From Dillenia suffruticosa (lineage: Eukaryota; Streptophyta; Magnoliopsida; Dilleniales; Dilleniaceae), in NCBI GenBank assembly GCA_033439265.1, contig JAVTVX010000013.1, positions 8,086,501 to 8,150,500 of the forward strand: 64,000 nucleotides of DNA, in the 5' to 3' direction. The notes under the pieces are model-generated. The model made no database searches, was not told where the DNA came from, and saw only the letters and a list, made by a program, of their open reading frames with translations. This document shows, piece after piece, positions 1-11,534 of this stretch (its first letter is position 1; each line of letters begins with the position of its first letter). Both the position numbers and the translations under genes were made by a program.

Positions 1-1336
1 ACTCTTAACCTAGACACAAAAGACATATCAAAGCTCTCTTTCTCTTTCTCTCTCTTTTTCAGTCTGTTTCTACTTTTCAAAAATTGGTCTATGATTTAAG
101 AGTCAGAGTCTCCTCGCTCTGTCAAATTTTTGCAGGTTCCATCTATCACGATCCAATAACCACTCACCTCGTTCGAGTCAATAGAGCTATTATTCCAACA
201 CATCCTAAACTCATATGTTAGGGATTAGTAAATAATGTATGATGATATAACTATACATGTATATTAGTAAATTATGACCAGTATCTTTGTTCAAGCATAC
301 GCAGACACATAATAGACTTATGTCTAGATCTTCCATTCGGTTAGAGTTAGTATAATAGAGATTACTAGATTATCCTTTTTTACATTTCACTATTTAGTCT
401 ATTTATATTGTATCTATCGGAAATGTGTGTGTGTGTATTGTTGGGTTGCCCAAAAAAAAAAAGAAAAAAAAATTCATTATCTAAATCGTGATAAGGTACC
501 ATTGTAAATCTATATCGAACTCTATCAATGTAATTTATTACTAAGAAAATTTAACTAATTATTTAGAATTATTGTAATAATTGTTCTCTGTATGCGATAT
601 TAATAACCTCAATCTAACACCATAAGATATAAATAGGAGAACAACAAGCAGACAAATCCAATATGAATAGATGCATGTGGGTATTATAGATTTTATTATG
701 ATTAACATTCAAATAAAGAGGGAGTTGGTTATAATTATTTCGGATCCTAATTGTAATATATATATGTTATAACCATGTTGAGATGAATTATAAGTAAACC
801 TTTTACAACATATCAAATGAGAAAAATAAAACCAAGAAATTCTAGAAGTCTAAGTTTTCTATTAAATCATGTGATGATTTTAAAATATTTGTTGAGTTAT
901 AGATAGCAAAAGTGAACTAAGGGTGCCTTAACAGCAACAAGACATTTACTAATAAAACAAAAAATATGGGGACATTTCTATACCAACACCAAAAGTAGAT
1001 CAACTTTTGGAGGCCTTTATAAATTCAAGGGAGAAAGAGTGAACTTTGGTGCGAAAGACCTTCCCACTCACGCGGGAGCCAAGGGCGACCCTTTTGACCT
1101 TCTTTTGGTGCCCTTTTGGTCATCGGTGATGGCATGGCACCGTGCTTTGACCGTATGGCCATCAATATTGGCTCTTGTTTAATTGGTGGTGATGGTAAGT
1201 TTGAGCCTTTAGATATAATGCCAATAATTTTGAGCATTGAAGATTGAAATAAAAGTTGGAAGATGAGAAATGAGAAGACATTTTTGTGTTGTGCACTACC
1301 AGCTAGGTTACTTGGCGTTTAGATTTTATCCTCTAC
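1..1336. other. AT-rich intergenic sequence, no gene seen
   Basis: No reading frame here resembles a known protein. The stretch is AT-rich with a CT-rich start, a (GT)n microsatellite at about 424-437 and an A-rich run at about 450-470. A 70-codon frame on the minus strand at 1025-1237 has no recognisable motif and I do not call it. The segment ends where the 5' LTR of copia element C begins. Confidence 0.6.
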
Positions 1337-1389
1337 TATTAGTTAAAATTCCCATGTAGGGGCGTTTTTACAAAAGTGTTTAAAACTTA
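1337..1389 (+). repeat. 5' LTR of copia C, left part
   Basis: This segment matches the start of the 3' LTR at 33690 (attagttaaaat, then gggcgttttta and tttaaaac). It is cut off by the CACTA insertion and resumes at 27486. The last three bases (1387-1389, TTA) are the CACTA target-site duplication. Confidence 0.8.
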
Positions 1390-2190
1390 CACTATAAAAA
1401 AAGACAAAATTTGCGACAAAATTGTAAGAAAAATTCGTTACAAAACAAATTTGCGACGAATTTTGTAACAAATATTTTTTCGTTGCTAATAAGTTGTCGC
1501 AAAATTTTGGAATGAAAAATTAATTATTCGTCGCAAAAATTTCCAAAAAATATTTATATGTCGCACAATTCGTCGCAAATTTGTAATGAATTTTGTGATG
1601 AAAAATTTATTTGTCGCAAATCTGCCACAAATAAAATATTCATCACAAATTCTGCAACGAAACCATTTTCGTCGCAAAATTAGTGATGAATAAATTTTTC
1701 GTCCCAAAATTTGCAACGAATATATTTTTCATCGCAAAATTTCCAACGAAAAACAATTTATCGCAAAATTTGCGACGAAAACCGTTGCGTTGCAAAATTC
1801 GTCTCAAAATTTGCGACGAAAAAATATTCGTCGCAAATTTTGTGACGAAAAAATACTCGTCGCAAATTTGGCGACGAAAAAGCATTCGTTGCAACTTTTA
1901 CAACAAATATTTTTTCGTCGTTGATTTGCGATGAAAAAATTTTTTTTGCAACATTTTCGACGAATATTATTTCGTGGCAACATTTGTGACGAATATTATT
2001 TCGTCGCAAATCACCAACGAAAAATAATTTGTCACAAATATGCGACGAATGTTTTTCGTTGCAAAATTTATCGCTAATCAAAATTTACAATTCACTTTTA
2101 GCAATGAAATTTGCGATGAGCATAGTTTTCAGGGACAAATTTTGTGACGAATATGTATTTTGCGATGAATATAAATTTTATTAACATATT
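1390..2190. repeat. CACTA left terminus and subterminal repeat array
   Basis: After the 13-bp terminal motif come some 25 to 30 degenerate, mostly inverted copies of TTTGCGACGAAA and its complement, separated by A/T runs. In CACTA elements such subterminal motifs are binding sites for the TNPA-like protein. Several apparent 76-107-codon frames across here are by-products of the repeat. The segment 2191-2457 that follows is plain AT-rich spacer next to the stop of the last exon. Confidence 0.85.
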
Positions 2191-2457
2191 TGGACAAATT
2201 TGCCTACTCACCCAATCTCATCAACAATTAATCACCCAAATCGTTTTTAATATCAAATTTAAGCAATCTATACTCATAATTATAACTAACTATTCAATAA
2301 GATCAATAAATTAAAAATTTAACAAGAAATCATAATTATAATATCAAACAAAAAAGCAACATCAAAACTAAATGTTAAAATATCAATAACCATACATAAC
2401 AAAAAAAATCAATATAACAAATATCAAAATGTAACAGTAAAATAACAGTTCACAATT

Positions 2458-2931
2458 TCAAGTTTGACCTCCACCATCACCATCATCATCATCATCATCA
2501 AAGAAATCATCACTCTCATCACCATCGCAAGCATTATCACGAGGAGAAATAGAAGGGGGAATATGATTCGGAGCGGAGACTAACTGAAAATGCTGCATGA
2601 TTAACATTTGCTGCGTGCGGACCTCGTTCATTTCTTGCGTGTGCTTTGCGTGAATTTCACTGAATTCCTGATCTCTTTGCAGTAGCAACTCCTTCAAATA
2701 GCTCACCTCTTGATTCAATTGATTTATTTCTGCTCTAATTGCTGGTGGGGTGGAAGAAGATGAACCGGCGATTTTGTATGTTCTACTCAAAGAACCTAAC
2801 CCAACTACTCTACCCCCTTTTCGTCCACCAGTCACCTCGAGCCATGTATTCATGTTATCAACCGATGGCTCAGATCCGCCAGCATCATCACTCGCACTCG
2901 AACTTCTGCATGATAGCTCATCATATTTCTC
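2458..2931 (-). pseudogene. CACTA second gene (Transposase_24-type, TNPA-like), last exon
   Basis: An acceptor AG at 2932-2933 opens a 158-codon exon ending in a stop at 2458-2460. It holds the conserved WLEVTGGRKGGRV..GLGS segment that closes Transposase_24 (PF03004) proteins, then a predicted coiled coil (about residues 60-105 of the exon, rich in E, Q and L) and an Asp-rich tail of DDDDDD type. In En/Spm the equivalent protein binds the subterminal motifs and assists transposition. The rest of the gene lies 14 kb away at 17035-18130, because element El1 has landed in an upstream exon. This exon itself is open. The family assignment is from motif recognition, not a search. Confidence 0.8.
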
Positions 2932-3002
2932 CTACATTGTCATGAGAAAAATTAAAATAAATTTACAATAACATTATAATTCAAACACATATAATCTTAA
3001 TT

Positions 3003-3061
<59 letters not shown>

Positions 3062-3372
3062 GGAAAATAAAAAATTTTGTAACATAAATCATGAGACCAT
3101 ATAGGATCTAAATTATGAACATTCATATTAACAATGAATAAGTTGAAATTTTAGGAAAAAAAATAAAAGAGAATCTCTAACAAGTAATTCATTAAAAATC
3201 AAAAAATCAAGTCAGCAATAAAAATAAACTTGGGAGAGACTAACATAAAGAATTCATCTTCCAACATTATTATGATATGTTCAACATGATATGTTCAAAT
3301 CAACATTGAAAAAGTTCATAAAATAATAGGAAAATTTGAAATTACAAATGTTAATTGCTCTAACTCTCTCCC
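2932..3372 (-). other. Intron and severed exon end of the CACTA second gene
   Basis: Bases about 3345-3367 (minus strand) continue the exon interrupted at 17035; the frame reads GERVRAI and leads into an AT-rich intron running down to the acceptor at 2932-2933. The intron contains a pure (AT)n microsatellite at 3005-3058. Positions 3368-3372 (CTCCC) are the left copy of the El1 target duplication. The exact splice donor is uncertain. Confidence 0.6.
3005..3058. repeat. (AT)n microsatellite
   Basis: About 27 uninterrupted AT dinucleotides, within an intron of the CACTA second gene. Confidence 0.95.
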
Positions 3373-6118
3373 TATAACACCAAAAAAAAAAAAGAACAGC
3401 AGAGTGCTGCGTTTTGAGACAAAACGCAGCACCCCCGCCCAATTTAGGATTAGGGCTTTTAGCCCCAATCCTTCTCTCTCTCTCTTCATCTCTCCCTCCC
3501 CGACTCTTCGTCTCCCCTTCTTCCCGCCTTTTTACCTTCGGCGGCGCCATCTCCTTCTCCGTCGCATCCCTCCGCCGTGACCTACCGCCACCACCACCAT
3601 CACCGTCTTCTTCTTCTTCTTCTCTCCTTCTCTATCCTTCCCTCTCGGATTCTCTCTCACTGTTTCACTCTCTCTCTATCTCTCGCGATCTCCTTCCCTC
3701 TCGATCGCCCTCCACCGCCACGAAGATCGCCGCTCGATCGCCCTCCACCACCGCGAAGATCGCCGTGCACCACCCAGCCGCTGCAGCTCCTCCCTCCTGC
3801 GAGCGAGCCGCTGCAACTACTCCCTACACGAGCTCCACTGCGCTCTCCTTCACGCTACTGCGCGCTCTCCGGAGCGCGAGCGCCCACTGTGCCGCCCTTA
3901 GCGTGAGCCTGAGCGCTCCCCAGCCTGCGTACCTCTGCACGAGCCCCTGCGCGCCCCAGTGCAACCCAACACGGGCTCCCCTGCGCCGCGCCCTCCAGCG
4001 CGACCCTTTACGCATGCATAGCGCGCCCTAACACGAGCACAGCGCGCTCCAACGCGCGATCCACTGCTCGAGCGCGCCCTAGCATGAGCGCGAGTGCTCC
4101 GGCGCGTGACCCACTGCGCGAGTGCTAGATCCTGCTCACGAGCGCGCGATCAAGCTCGCAAGCGCGAGCCCTAGCCACTACGGCCCAGTCCGGCCCGCGG
4201 CCCACTTCCAACCCGTAGGCCCTCCAGGCCTGCCAGACCCATCGGCCCGCAGGCCTACTTGGCCCGCTGGCCCGTTAACCACCAGCCGCGGCCCACGAGC
4301 CCGCGACGGCCCGTGATAGTTCGTGAGCCTCTGCGAAGGTAAATGACTCAAAGTTCGATTTTCGTACTAAGATTTCGAATTTCTTTAGTAATTGGACTTA
4401 AATTGTTCATAATTGTTTCAAATTTGGAAACATTCACGTTTTAGACCAAACCGACGGGCGAACGAAAGATAGATCTGAGATCTGAGGAACCCTAGGTGAG
4501 AGAAAGGAAATCTCTTTAACTCTTGAATAAATCTTGTCAAATTAGATAGTTTTGGTTGGAAAGAAAATTGAAAATCCATTACTAGACCTTTATTTGATAT
4601 CGAATTGTGATGATTAATTAGGAAAAATCTCATTGGAGACTTGAACGGTCAGATTTGAATTGGTTTTGAAAATAGGGAGTGATCACCCTCCCGTATACTG
4701 TGAGTGAGATTTATTTCAATACTTTTGTTTAATATGTAAACCCTATTTTACAACATTTTGATGAATGAACATGATTTGTCGTATGTTTAAAATGTTTTGA
4801 CTGGTTTTAAAATCGATTTTTGTGAACCGATGGAGTATCCAAAAACTGTGTTGAATTATGAAATTATGCATCCATGTGGTTGAAATATATAATGTGCCAT
4901 TTTATGCTATATGTTGCATTTGGTTTGTAAACCAGATTTCGACACATTTTTTATACGATATTGATTTTAGCCTTGAGGGCTTTGGATTGTATTGTTCCGT
5001 AACTACGAAGGACACCGTAAGAGACGCTTTGGTGGCGTCCGGATATGCCTAGGCCTGGGGTATCCCATGAATTATCATGATTTGATTATCGACACGGTAC
5101 TAGCCAGGTTGAACCCGAAAGGGGGAGGATTTGGATTTGGATTTGGATATCCTCTCCAAGTCTAGCACTTGGACGAGATCCGTCGCCAACGCCGGGGTAG
5201 AGAGCACTTTAAATAAACTTGCATATAACACCCCCGGTGCGCCTGTCATAGGTCGCGGTAGATCTCTGCCAAGACATTTTCAGCTGGTAGCTTTATGATT
5301 TTAATGACAGTACTTTGGATGCATATTTGACTTGAAAAAATACGTGCAAATGATATATTGTTGAAATGAAAATTATGATGATTTGAAATATGATTCGTAT
5401 ACTTATGCTTTGACACTCCAGTTTCACACTTCATATTTGACGATTGCATTGACCTACTCACTCACTGAGTATTCTTCCCCGAGTACTCACCCCTCACTTC
5501 TCTTCTGATTTCAGAGATAGTATTTGACAAGGAGCGTTGCTTTTAGGACGCTCAGTATCATTGGGAGATTTGGTCTGGACTTGAGGACTTGTATATTTCT
5601 GTCAAAATTTCGTGAGTTAGCAATTGTATTGGTGATGTATATTTATTCTGAGATTGATAGACGACCATTGTATAATTCTGGGATGACTGTATAAATATGG
5701 ACATGTCATTGCATAACATTGCATTGAGACATTTCTAGTTCATTGTGTAAGTACTTGGGAATGTGTTATGTCTTAGAAGTGTACTCTAGGATCGCTCGGT
5801 GCCTCCTCTAAATCACAGGAGGGGTGACTGGCGGCTGTTCATGCCTTTAACGGGGGCATGGGAGTAGAGGTCTGTGGCTAGGTTGTTGGAAATTTTTATA
5901 GCCTTGCGTTATCTGGATGTTGGCTGTGAGATTGTTTGATTTTGGAGAGGCCGGGATGACCATTTGATTATATTACAGGATGGTTGTGATTTATACAGGA
6001 TAAATTGTGTTTGGGAAACCTCCAAAATATGTAGAGGTTCTGTCCGATTTTCTGTAAAAATACAGTCGTCATTTAAGATAACGGGCGGCTGTTCACGATT
6101 CCGGTTCGGGGCGTGACA
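3373..6118 (+). repeat. 5' LTR of El1 (2746 bp)
   Basis: Begins TATAACACC (mutated TG) and ends GGGGCGTGACA. The first part has a GCGTTTTG..AAAACGC inverted repeat, an AGGGCTTTTAGCCCC palindrome, CT tracts, and a GC-rich block (about 3560-4320) of CGAGCGCG-like words that creates long but meaningless frames. The later part carries the shared LTR core: the palindrome at 4998-5007 (CGTAACTACG here), a GGATA/TATCC hairpin just after it, a GAGTA/TACTC hairpin near 5466-5489, a likely TATA box at 5690-5697 and an AACCTCC/GAGGTT hairpin at 6013-6040. Confidence 0.93.
5690..5697 (+). promoter_or_regulatory. Likely TATA box in the El1 LTR
   Basis: TATAAATA lies about 420 bp before the LTR end, in a stretch (gggatgactgtataaatatg) repeated in the 3' LTR. 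It is the best core-promoter candidate for the element; position within the LTR and sequence only. Confidence 0.4.
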
Positions 6119-6125
6119 GTTGGAT

Positions 6126-6136
6126 TGGTATCAGAG
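6126..6136 (+). other. Primer-binding site of El1 (initiator tRNA-Met)
   Basis: TGGTATCAGAG starts 8 bp after the 5' LTR end. It is complementary to the 3' end of plant initiator tRNA-Met, the usual minus-strand primer for these elements. Confidence 0.85.
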
Positions 6137-6429
6137 AGACTTGGTTGAAAGCTATATAGGAAGAGAGTCTTGGAAACATTCCCGCGTGTGTTTGTGTTTA
6201 AAGTCCTCAATGCATGAGAGTTTTATATAGTCATGAAGTTCCAGTACATGGTCATAGGTATATGAATTCATCTATGTTATGAGAGTTGGATACATGACGC
6301 ATCTAACTCATTATTTTTGCATCCAAATGCCTTGAATTATAGTTCAATTCTTTTAGGGGGTTAGCTATGGAGTAACTAACCCTAATTTATGAATTTTTAT
6401 CTAATAAAAGTATATCCTTTTGCAGAATT

Positions 6430-7862
6430 ATGCCACCTAGACGTGGTAGGAGAGATGCTAGATTCACATCACTTGAGGGTTTGTTAGTGCCAGATGCACC
6501 TCGGGCACCCAAGACCCCACGAGTACCAGAGGATTTAGATGAGTCGGAGGATCGTACTTTGACTCGCGTGCCACCACCGGCATCTACTTAGCCAGCTGCT
6601 CAGACTGAGACTCCCGTACCCACACTCGACGCATTTCGACAGGTGTACGAATGTTACGCTTCGCATGGGGTCCAGATTCCACCCCCACCACCTCCTACAG
6701 CGGCGCCTGCGCCTGCAGCAGCGCTAGTTCCTACGGTACCAGTTCCACTGCTGGTGGCTGGTCCTTCTACTTTGTCCGAGCCGAGTGAGACTACATCGGC
6801 TATTCTTAGACGGGTACATGAGTTGACTCAATTGGTTAAGGAGGCCCGTCAACTCGGGTGCACAGATTTTGCAGGGCTTGGTGATGCTGCTGCAGTCAAG
6901 CATTGGATCAACCGCACCCTCAGGATTCTGACCGATCTGGGGATTGGAGAAGAGCTCTGCCTGAAAGTGGCAGAGCGATTATTAGAGGGAGAGGCCCTCT
7001 CATGGTGGGAGGCCCTCACTGATGAGGCGACAGCGCCACTGCGGTGGGACGACTTCCTTCGGGAGTTTGACCGCAGATTTTTCCCACTCTACCAGCAGGA
7101 CCGGATGAGGTCAGAGTTGGGACGGCTTACACAGGGGGCCCAGATCTATCTCGGAGTACGAGGCAGATATGCGGGGACTTGCCGCATTCATACCGGATCT
7201 AGCTATACCTCAGTATTTGTGCTTCAAATTTGAGGACGGTCTTAGCCTCAGCATAAAGAAGTATATGACTATTATCCCACAGTTTACACTGACCGAGGTG
7301 ATAGACTCTGCTCACCACGCGGAGGCTTTGGTCTGCGAAGAGGCTAGGTAAAAAGAGAGCAGAGAGCAAAAAAGAAAGAAAGATAAGTCTCATTTTGCGT
7401 AGAACTCCAAGAGGGGCAGGGGATCCAGTTCGCACGGAGGCAGATTAGGATCTGGATTTCCTGAGCTGGGACGGGGACAGTACTCCCAGGGGTTCAGATA
7501 GCCCGCTCCGACTCACCCTACACAGTGTACTGCTCAGCAGCATCCTTATTGCCACAGGTGCAATAGGTCCCATCCGATAGGAGCTTGTTCAGTGACGGTC
7601 ACTTGCTTCCATTGTGGGAAGTCGGAGCATATTAGGAGTTCTTGCCCTGAGTTAGGACTCGGAGGATAGAGTTCACTGAGCCGCACTACTACTCCTCGTA
7701 TAGGACAGCAGGGACAGTCTGCTCGGCCAGCAGCTTCTACTCCCAGGGTAACCATCGGGAGTAACACAGTGCAGACTCAGGCACGACAGCAGCCTAGGGC
7801 TCAGGCTTGGGTTTATGCCATGAAGCAGGAGTACGCCCAGGCGAACCACGACATCATCATGG
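6430..7862 (+). pseudogene. El1 gag (broken), exon 1 of gag-pol
   Basis: Starts MPPRRGRR, the same start as the El2 gag. It has a Pro-rich N-terminal part, then the retrotransposon gag (capsid) region with the A.SWWEAL and W..F..EFDRRFFP signatures (about 6960-7090), then two zinc knuckles: CHRCNRSHPIGAC, and the standard CFHCGKSEHIRSSC at about 7604-7645, for RNA binding. Breaks: TAG at 6589-6591 (codon 54), a one-base insertion near 7141 that shifts the frame, and several stops between 7348 and 7670. After the knuckle the frame runs to AQANHDIIMG and stops at the donor of a conserved intron (7863). The product would package element RNA; this copy cannot make it. Confidence 0.88.
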
Positions 7863-8105
7863 GTACTTCTTCTAATCCTGTAGAATAGGATCTCTATTCG
7901 TATTTTCATTTCTTTTGAAGATGTCAGCATTGTATCAGTCGTATAGGTATTTTATGTTGTGTTCCCTTTTGTCGACATGATACTACTCTAACATCTTTGT
8001 ACACTGAAGTTGTAGAATCCTTAGAGGCTCAACTATTTTGACATATATATATACATATCAAGTTTGAAATTATTCTAATTTTATGTGCATTTTGTTTAAT
8101 GATAG
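7863..8105 (+). other. Intron between gag and protease of El1 (243 bp)
   Basis: Donor ATGG|GTACTT and acceptor AATGATAG|GTACTC. The stretch is T-rich and full of stops. Joining 7862 to 8106 makes the GGT codon of IMGT and opens the frame directly into [18 protein letters not shown], the start of protease. El2 has an intron at the same codon with a different length (191 bp). No transcript data are available, so the splice sites are inferred. Confidence 0.65.
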
Positions 8106-11100
8106 GTACTCTACCTATCTTTGGAATAGATGCTCGTATCCTTATTGATACGGGGTCTAACTATTCGTATATGAGCAATCAATTCTTCCGACATTCTGAC
8201 AGGCCGCTCTCACCGTTGGACGAGGAGTTATTGGTCATCACTCCTTTGGGTGAGCAGATTGTGCGCGACACAGTGTATAGAGAATGTGAGATCAAAGTTG
8301 GGGATACAGTGCTGAAGGCAGATCTAATCCCTCTCGCCATGACTGATTTTGATGCCATCCTAAGGATGGATTGACTACATATGTATCGGGCTTCAGTTGA
8401 CTGCTTTAAGAAGTAGGTAGAGTTTCGAAAACCCGATCAGCCAGTGTTGATTTTTGAGGGCGAGAGGTGGGTTTTACCCCGTTGTGTCATTTCAATTTTA
8501 GAGGCCAGACGCATGATTCGCCACGGATGTGCGGCTTACCTGGCTCATATCATTGACACCACTGATCAGGGACCGAGACTGGAGAATGTCCCAGTAGTAC
8601 AGGACTTTTCTAATATTTTTCCCGAGGAGTTACCCGGATTACCACCGGTTCGGGAGTTTGACTTTGAAATTAATTTAGCTCCGGGGACTACCCCTATCTC
8701 TATACCGCCATACAGGATGGCACTAGCTGAGCTGAGGGAGCTCAAGGTCCAGCTGCAGGAGTTGCTGGATAAGGGGTTTATCCGTCCTAGCACGTCCCCT
8801 TGGGGCGCTCCAATACTGTTTGTAAAGAAGAAGGACGGCTCATTGAGATTGTGTGTGGATTACAGACAACTTAATCGGGTGACTGTGAAGAACAGATATC
8901 CACTGCCTCGCATAAATGATTTATTTGATCAATTGCAAGGTACTCAAGTTTTCTCGAAAATTGATTTTCAATTGGGATATCATCAGTTGCGGATTAGGAG
9001 TCAAGATGTGCCAAAAAAGGCTTTCCGCACCCGATACGAACATTATAAGTTTCTAGTCATACCGTTTGGGCTGACTAATGCCCCCGCTGCATTCATGGAC
9101 TTGATGAATCGAATTTTTCACGATTATTTAGATTGGTTCGTTATTGTTTTTATTGATGATATCTTAGTCTACTCACGGAGTGATGATGAGCATGCTCAGT
9201 ACCTTAAGGTGATTCTACGGACTCTTCGTGAGAGACAGTTTTATGCCAAGTTCACCAAGTGTGAATTTTGGCTGCGGTAGATTGGTTTTCTTGGCCATAT
9301 AGTTTCTGCGGAGGGTATCTTTGTTGATCCACAGAAAGTTGAGACTATATTGAGATGGGAGCAGCCACAAACAGTTTCCGAAATCAGGAGTTTTCTGGGT
9401 CTAGCCGGGTATTACTGCAGATTTGTTGAGGGGTTTTCCTAGATAGTTGCTCTATTGTGTAGATTGACGCGAAAATATGTCAAGTTTGTATGGGATGACC
9501 GTTGTGTGGTGAGCTTTCAAGATCTCAAACAGCGGTTGATATCCGCTCCGATTCTAGCCCTTCCCACAAGTAGTCTAGAGTATGTGGTGTACAGTGACGC
9601 CAGCAGACAGGGATTGGATTGTGTATTGATGCAGGATGATAGAGTTATCGCCTATACTTTGCGACAGTTAAAGAAGCATGAGGTGAACTATCTTACGCAC
9701 GATTTGGAGTTGGCGACCATAGTCTTTGCACTAAAGATACGGCGTCACTATTTGTATGGCGTCACATGCAAGGTGTTTACAGATCACAAGAGTCTGAAGT
9801 ATCTGTTCACTTAGAAAGAGCTGAATTTGAGGCAACGGAGATGGTTAGAGCTGCTAAAGGATTATGACCTCATCATTGACTATCATCCGGCCAAGGCTAA
9901 TGTAGTGGCCGATGCCTTGAGTCGGAAGTCATCTTCTTCTTCTCAGACTACCGAGAGTACTTATCTCTCATGTTTATTGGGACTCTGAGCCCTGGGAGTC
10001 AGGTTAGCTAGTGATGATCAGGGAGCTATACTAGCCAGATTTGAAGTTCGGCCGAGTTTGCTCGACTGTATCAGGGAGTTTCAACAGAGTGATGAAGCGC
10101 TCCGAGGTATTTATGAGAAAGCCAGCAGAGGTGATATTGATGACTTTAGAGTTCGCAAAGATAGACTATTGGTTTTTCGAGATCGGGTATGTGTACCAGC
10201 AGATAGTGATCTCCGTAGGGCTATTCTTGAGGAGGCCCATTCATCTGCCTATGCTTTACATCCTGGCAGTACTAAAATGTACCGTACCAACAGAGACAGT
10301 TATTGGTGGTAGGTATGAAACGGGAAATTGCAGAATTTATTGCTCATTGCCTTGTATGTCAGCAGATAAAGGCTGAGCACCAGCGTCCAGCTGGCACTTT
10401 GCAGCCCCTTCCCATTCCTGAGTTGAAGTGGGAGCATATCACGATAGATTTCGTAGTGGGATTACCGCAGATTTCGGCACAGCATGATACTATTTGGGTG
10501 ATATTTGACCGACTTACTAAGTCTGTACACTTCATCCCGATTAAGAGTGATTACTCGCTTGAGGCATTGGCACGCCTCTTTATTGATACGATTGTGAGAC
10601 TGTATGGGCTTCCAGTATAGATAGTATCAGATCGAGACCCCAGATTTACATCCCGTTTTTGGCCTAATCTGCAGGAGGCTTTGGGTACTAGACTGAATTT
10701 CAGCAAAACGTATCACCCCCAGACAGATGGTTAGTCAAAGAGGACCATTCAGACTTTAGAGGACATGCTTAGGGCATATGTTATGGATTTCCGGGGGAGT
10801 TGGGATCGTCATCTTCTGTTGGTGGAGTTTGGCTATAATAATAGCTATAAGGCGAGTATTGGCATGCCACCTTACGAGGCATTGTATGGGAGGAAGTGTC
10901 GTATCCCGTTGTGCTGGGATGAGGTTGGTGAGCGACGACTTACCAATGTTGAGCTTGTAGAGGAGACGAAGAAGAAAGTGAGGATTATCCGTACGCGGAT
11001 GAAAGCCGCTCAAGATAGACAGAAATCCTATGCAGATCGTAGGCGGCGACCTCTAGAGTTTACTGTGGGAGACATGGTATTCTTAAGGATATTTCCTTTG

Positions 11101-11487
11101 AAGGGAGTCATTCGATTTGGGCAGCGAGGGAAGTTGAGTCCCAGGTATATTAGGCCCTTCCGTATCTTTGAGAGGGTCGGAAGTGTAGCATATAAATTGG
11201 AGCTGCCAGCAGACCTATCGCATATTCACAATTTATTTCATGTCTCAGTACTTAGGAAATATCAGCCAGATCCCTCACACATTTTAGAGGCTCCACCAGT
11301 TGAGCTTTGAGAGGACTTGAGCTTACCTGTTCAGCCCGTGGCTATTCTGGATCGACAGGTCAAAAAGCTACGGAGCAAAGAGGTTCCTCTTATTAGAGTT
11401 TTGTGGAGGAGTGACCAGGTCGAGGAACAGACCTTGGAGCCTGAGGAAGCCATGAGGAGACAACACCCCCAACTTTTCTCTGTATAG
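8106..11487 (+). pseudogene. El1 pol: protease, RT, RNase H, integrase, chromodomain-like tail (broken)
   Basis: Domains in order: aspartic protease with DTGSNYSY (about 8147); RT (about 8640-9170) with [25 protein letters not shown] and the catalytic FIDD (about 9150-9160); RNase H (about 9560-9830) with [12 protein letters not shown]; integrase with an HHCC finger (about 10230-10360), core Asp in TIDF and SDRD, and a GPY/chromo-like end (11060-11487). Breaks: TGA 8372-8374, TAG 9278-9280, TAG 9812-9814, a one-base loss near 10311 that shifts frame, TAG 10618-10620, TAG 10732-10734, TGA 11308-11310. The catalytic integrase Glu, kept in El2 (QSERT), is Lys here (10738-10740). Most stops fall where El2 has Gln, Arg or Trp. 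This copy is non-functional. Confidence 0.9.
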
Positions 11488-11519
11488 TTTTTTTTAGTCT
11501 CGAGGACGAAACTTGTTTT

Positions 11520-11534
11520 TAGGGGGTTAGAAAA
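11520..11534 (+). other. Polypurine tract of El1
   Basis: TAGGGGGTTAGAAAA immediately before the 3' LTR start at 11535. It is the expected plus-strand priming site, imperfect because of an internal TT. Confidence 0.6.

Noticed and set aside
1025..1237. 70-codon minus-strand frame
   Set aside because: No motif, no splice context and no neighbour supporting it.
1390..2190. Regular short repeats considered as a CRISPR-like array
   Set aside because: Units are short, degenerate, inverted and without unique spacers of constant length; the CACTA terminus explains them.
3414..4316. Long plus-strand frames (up to 205 codons) near the start of the El1 LTRs, also 11575-12498 (up to 220 codons) and minus-strand shadows
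   Set aside because: They lie in CT-rich and CGAGCGCG-rich LTR sequence, differ in frame between the two LTRs and have low-complexity translations without motifs.
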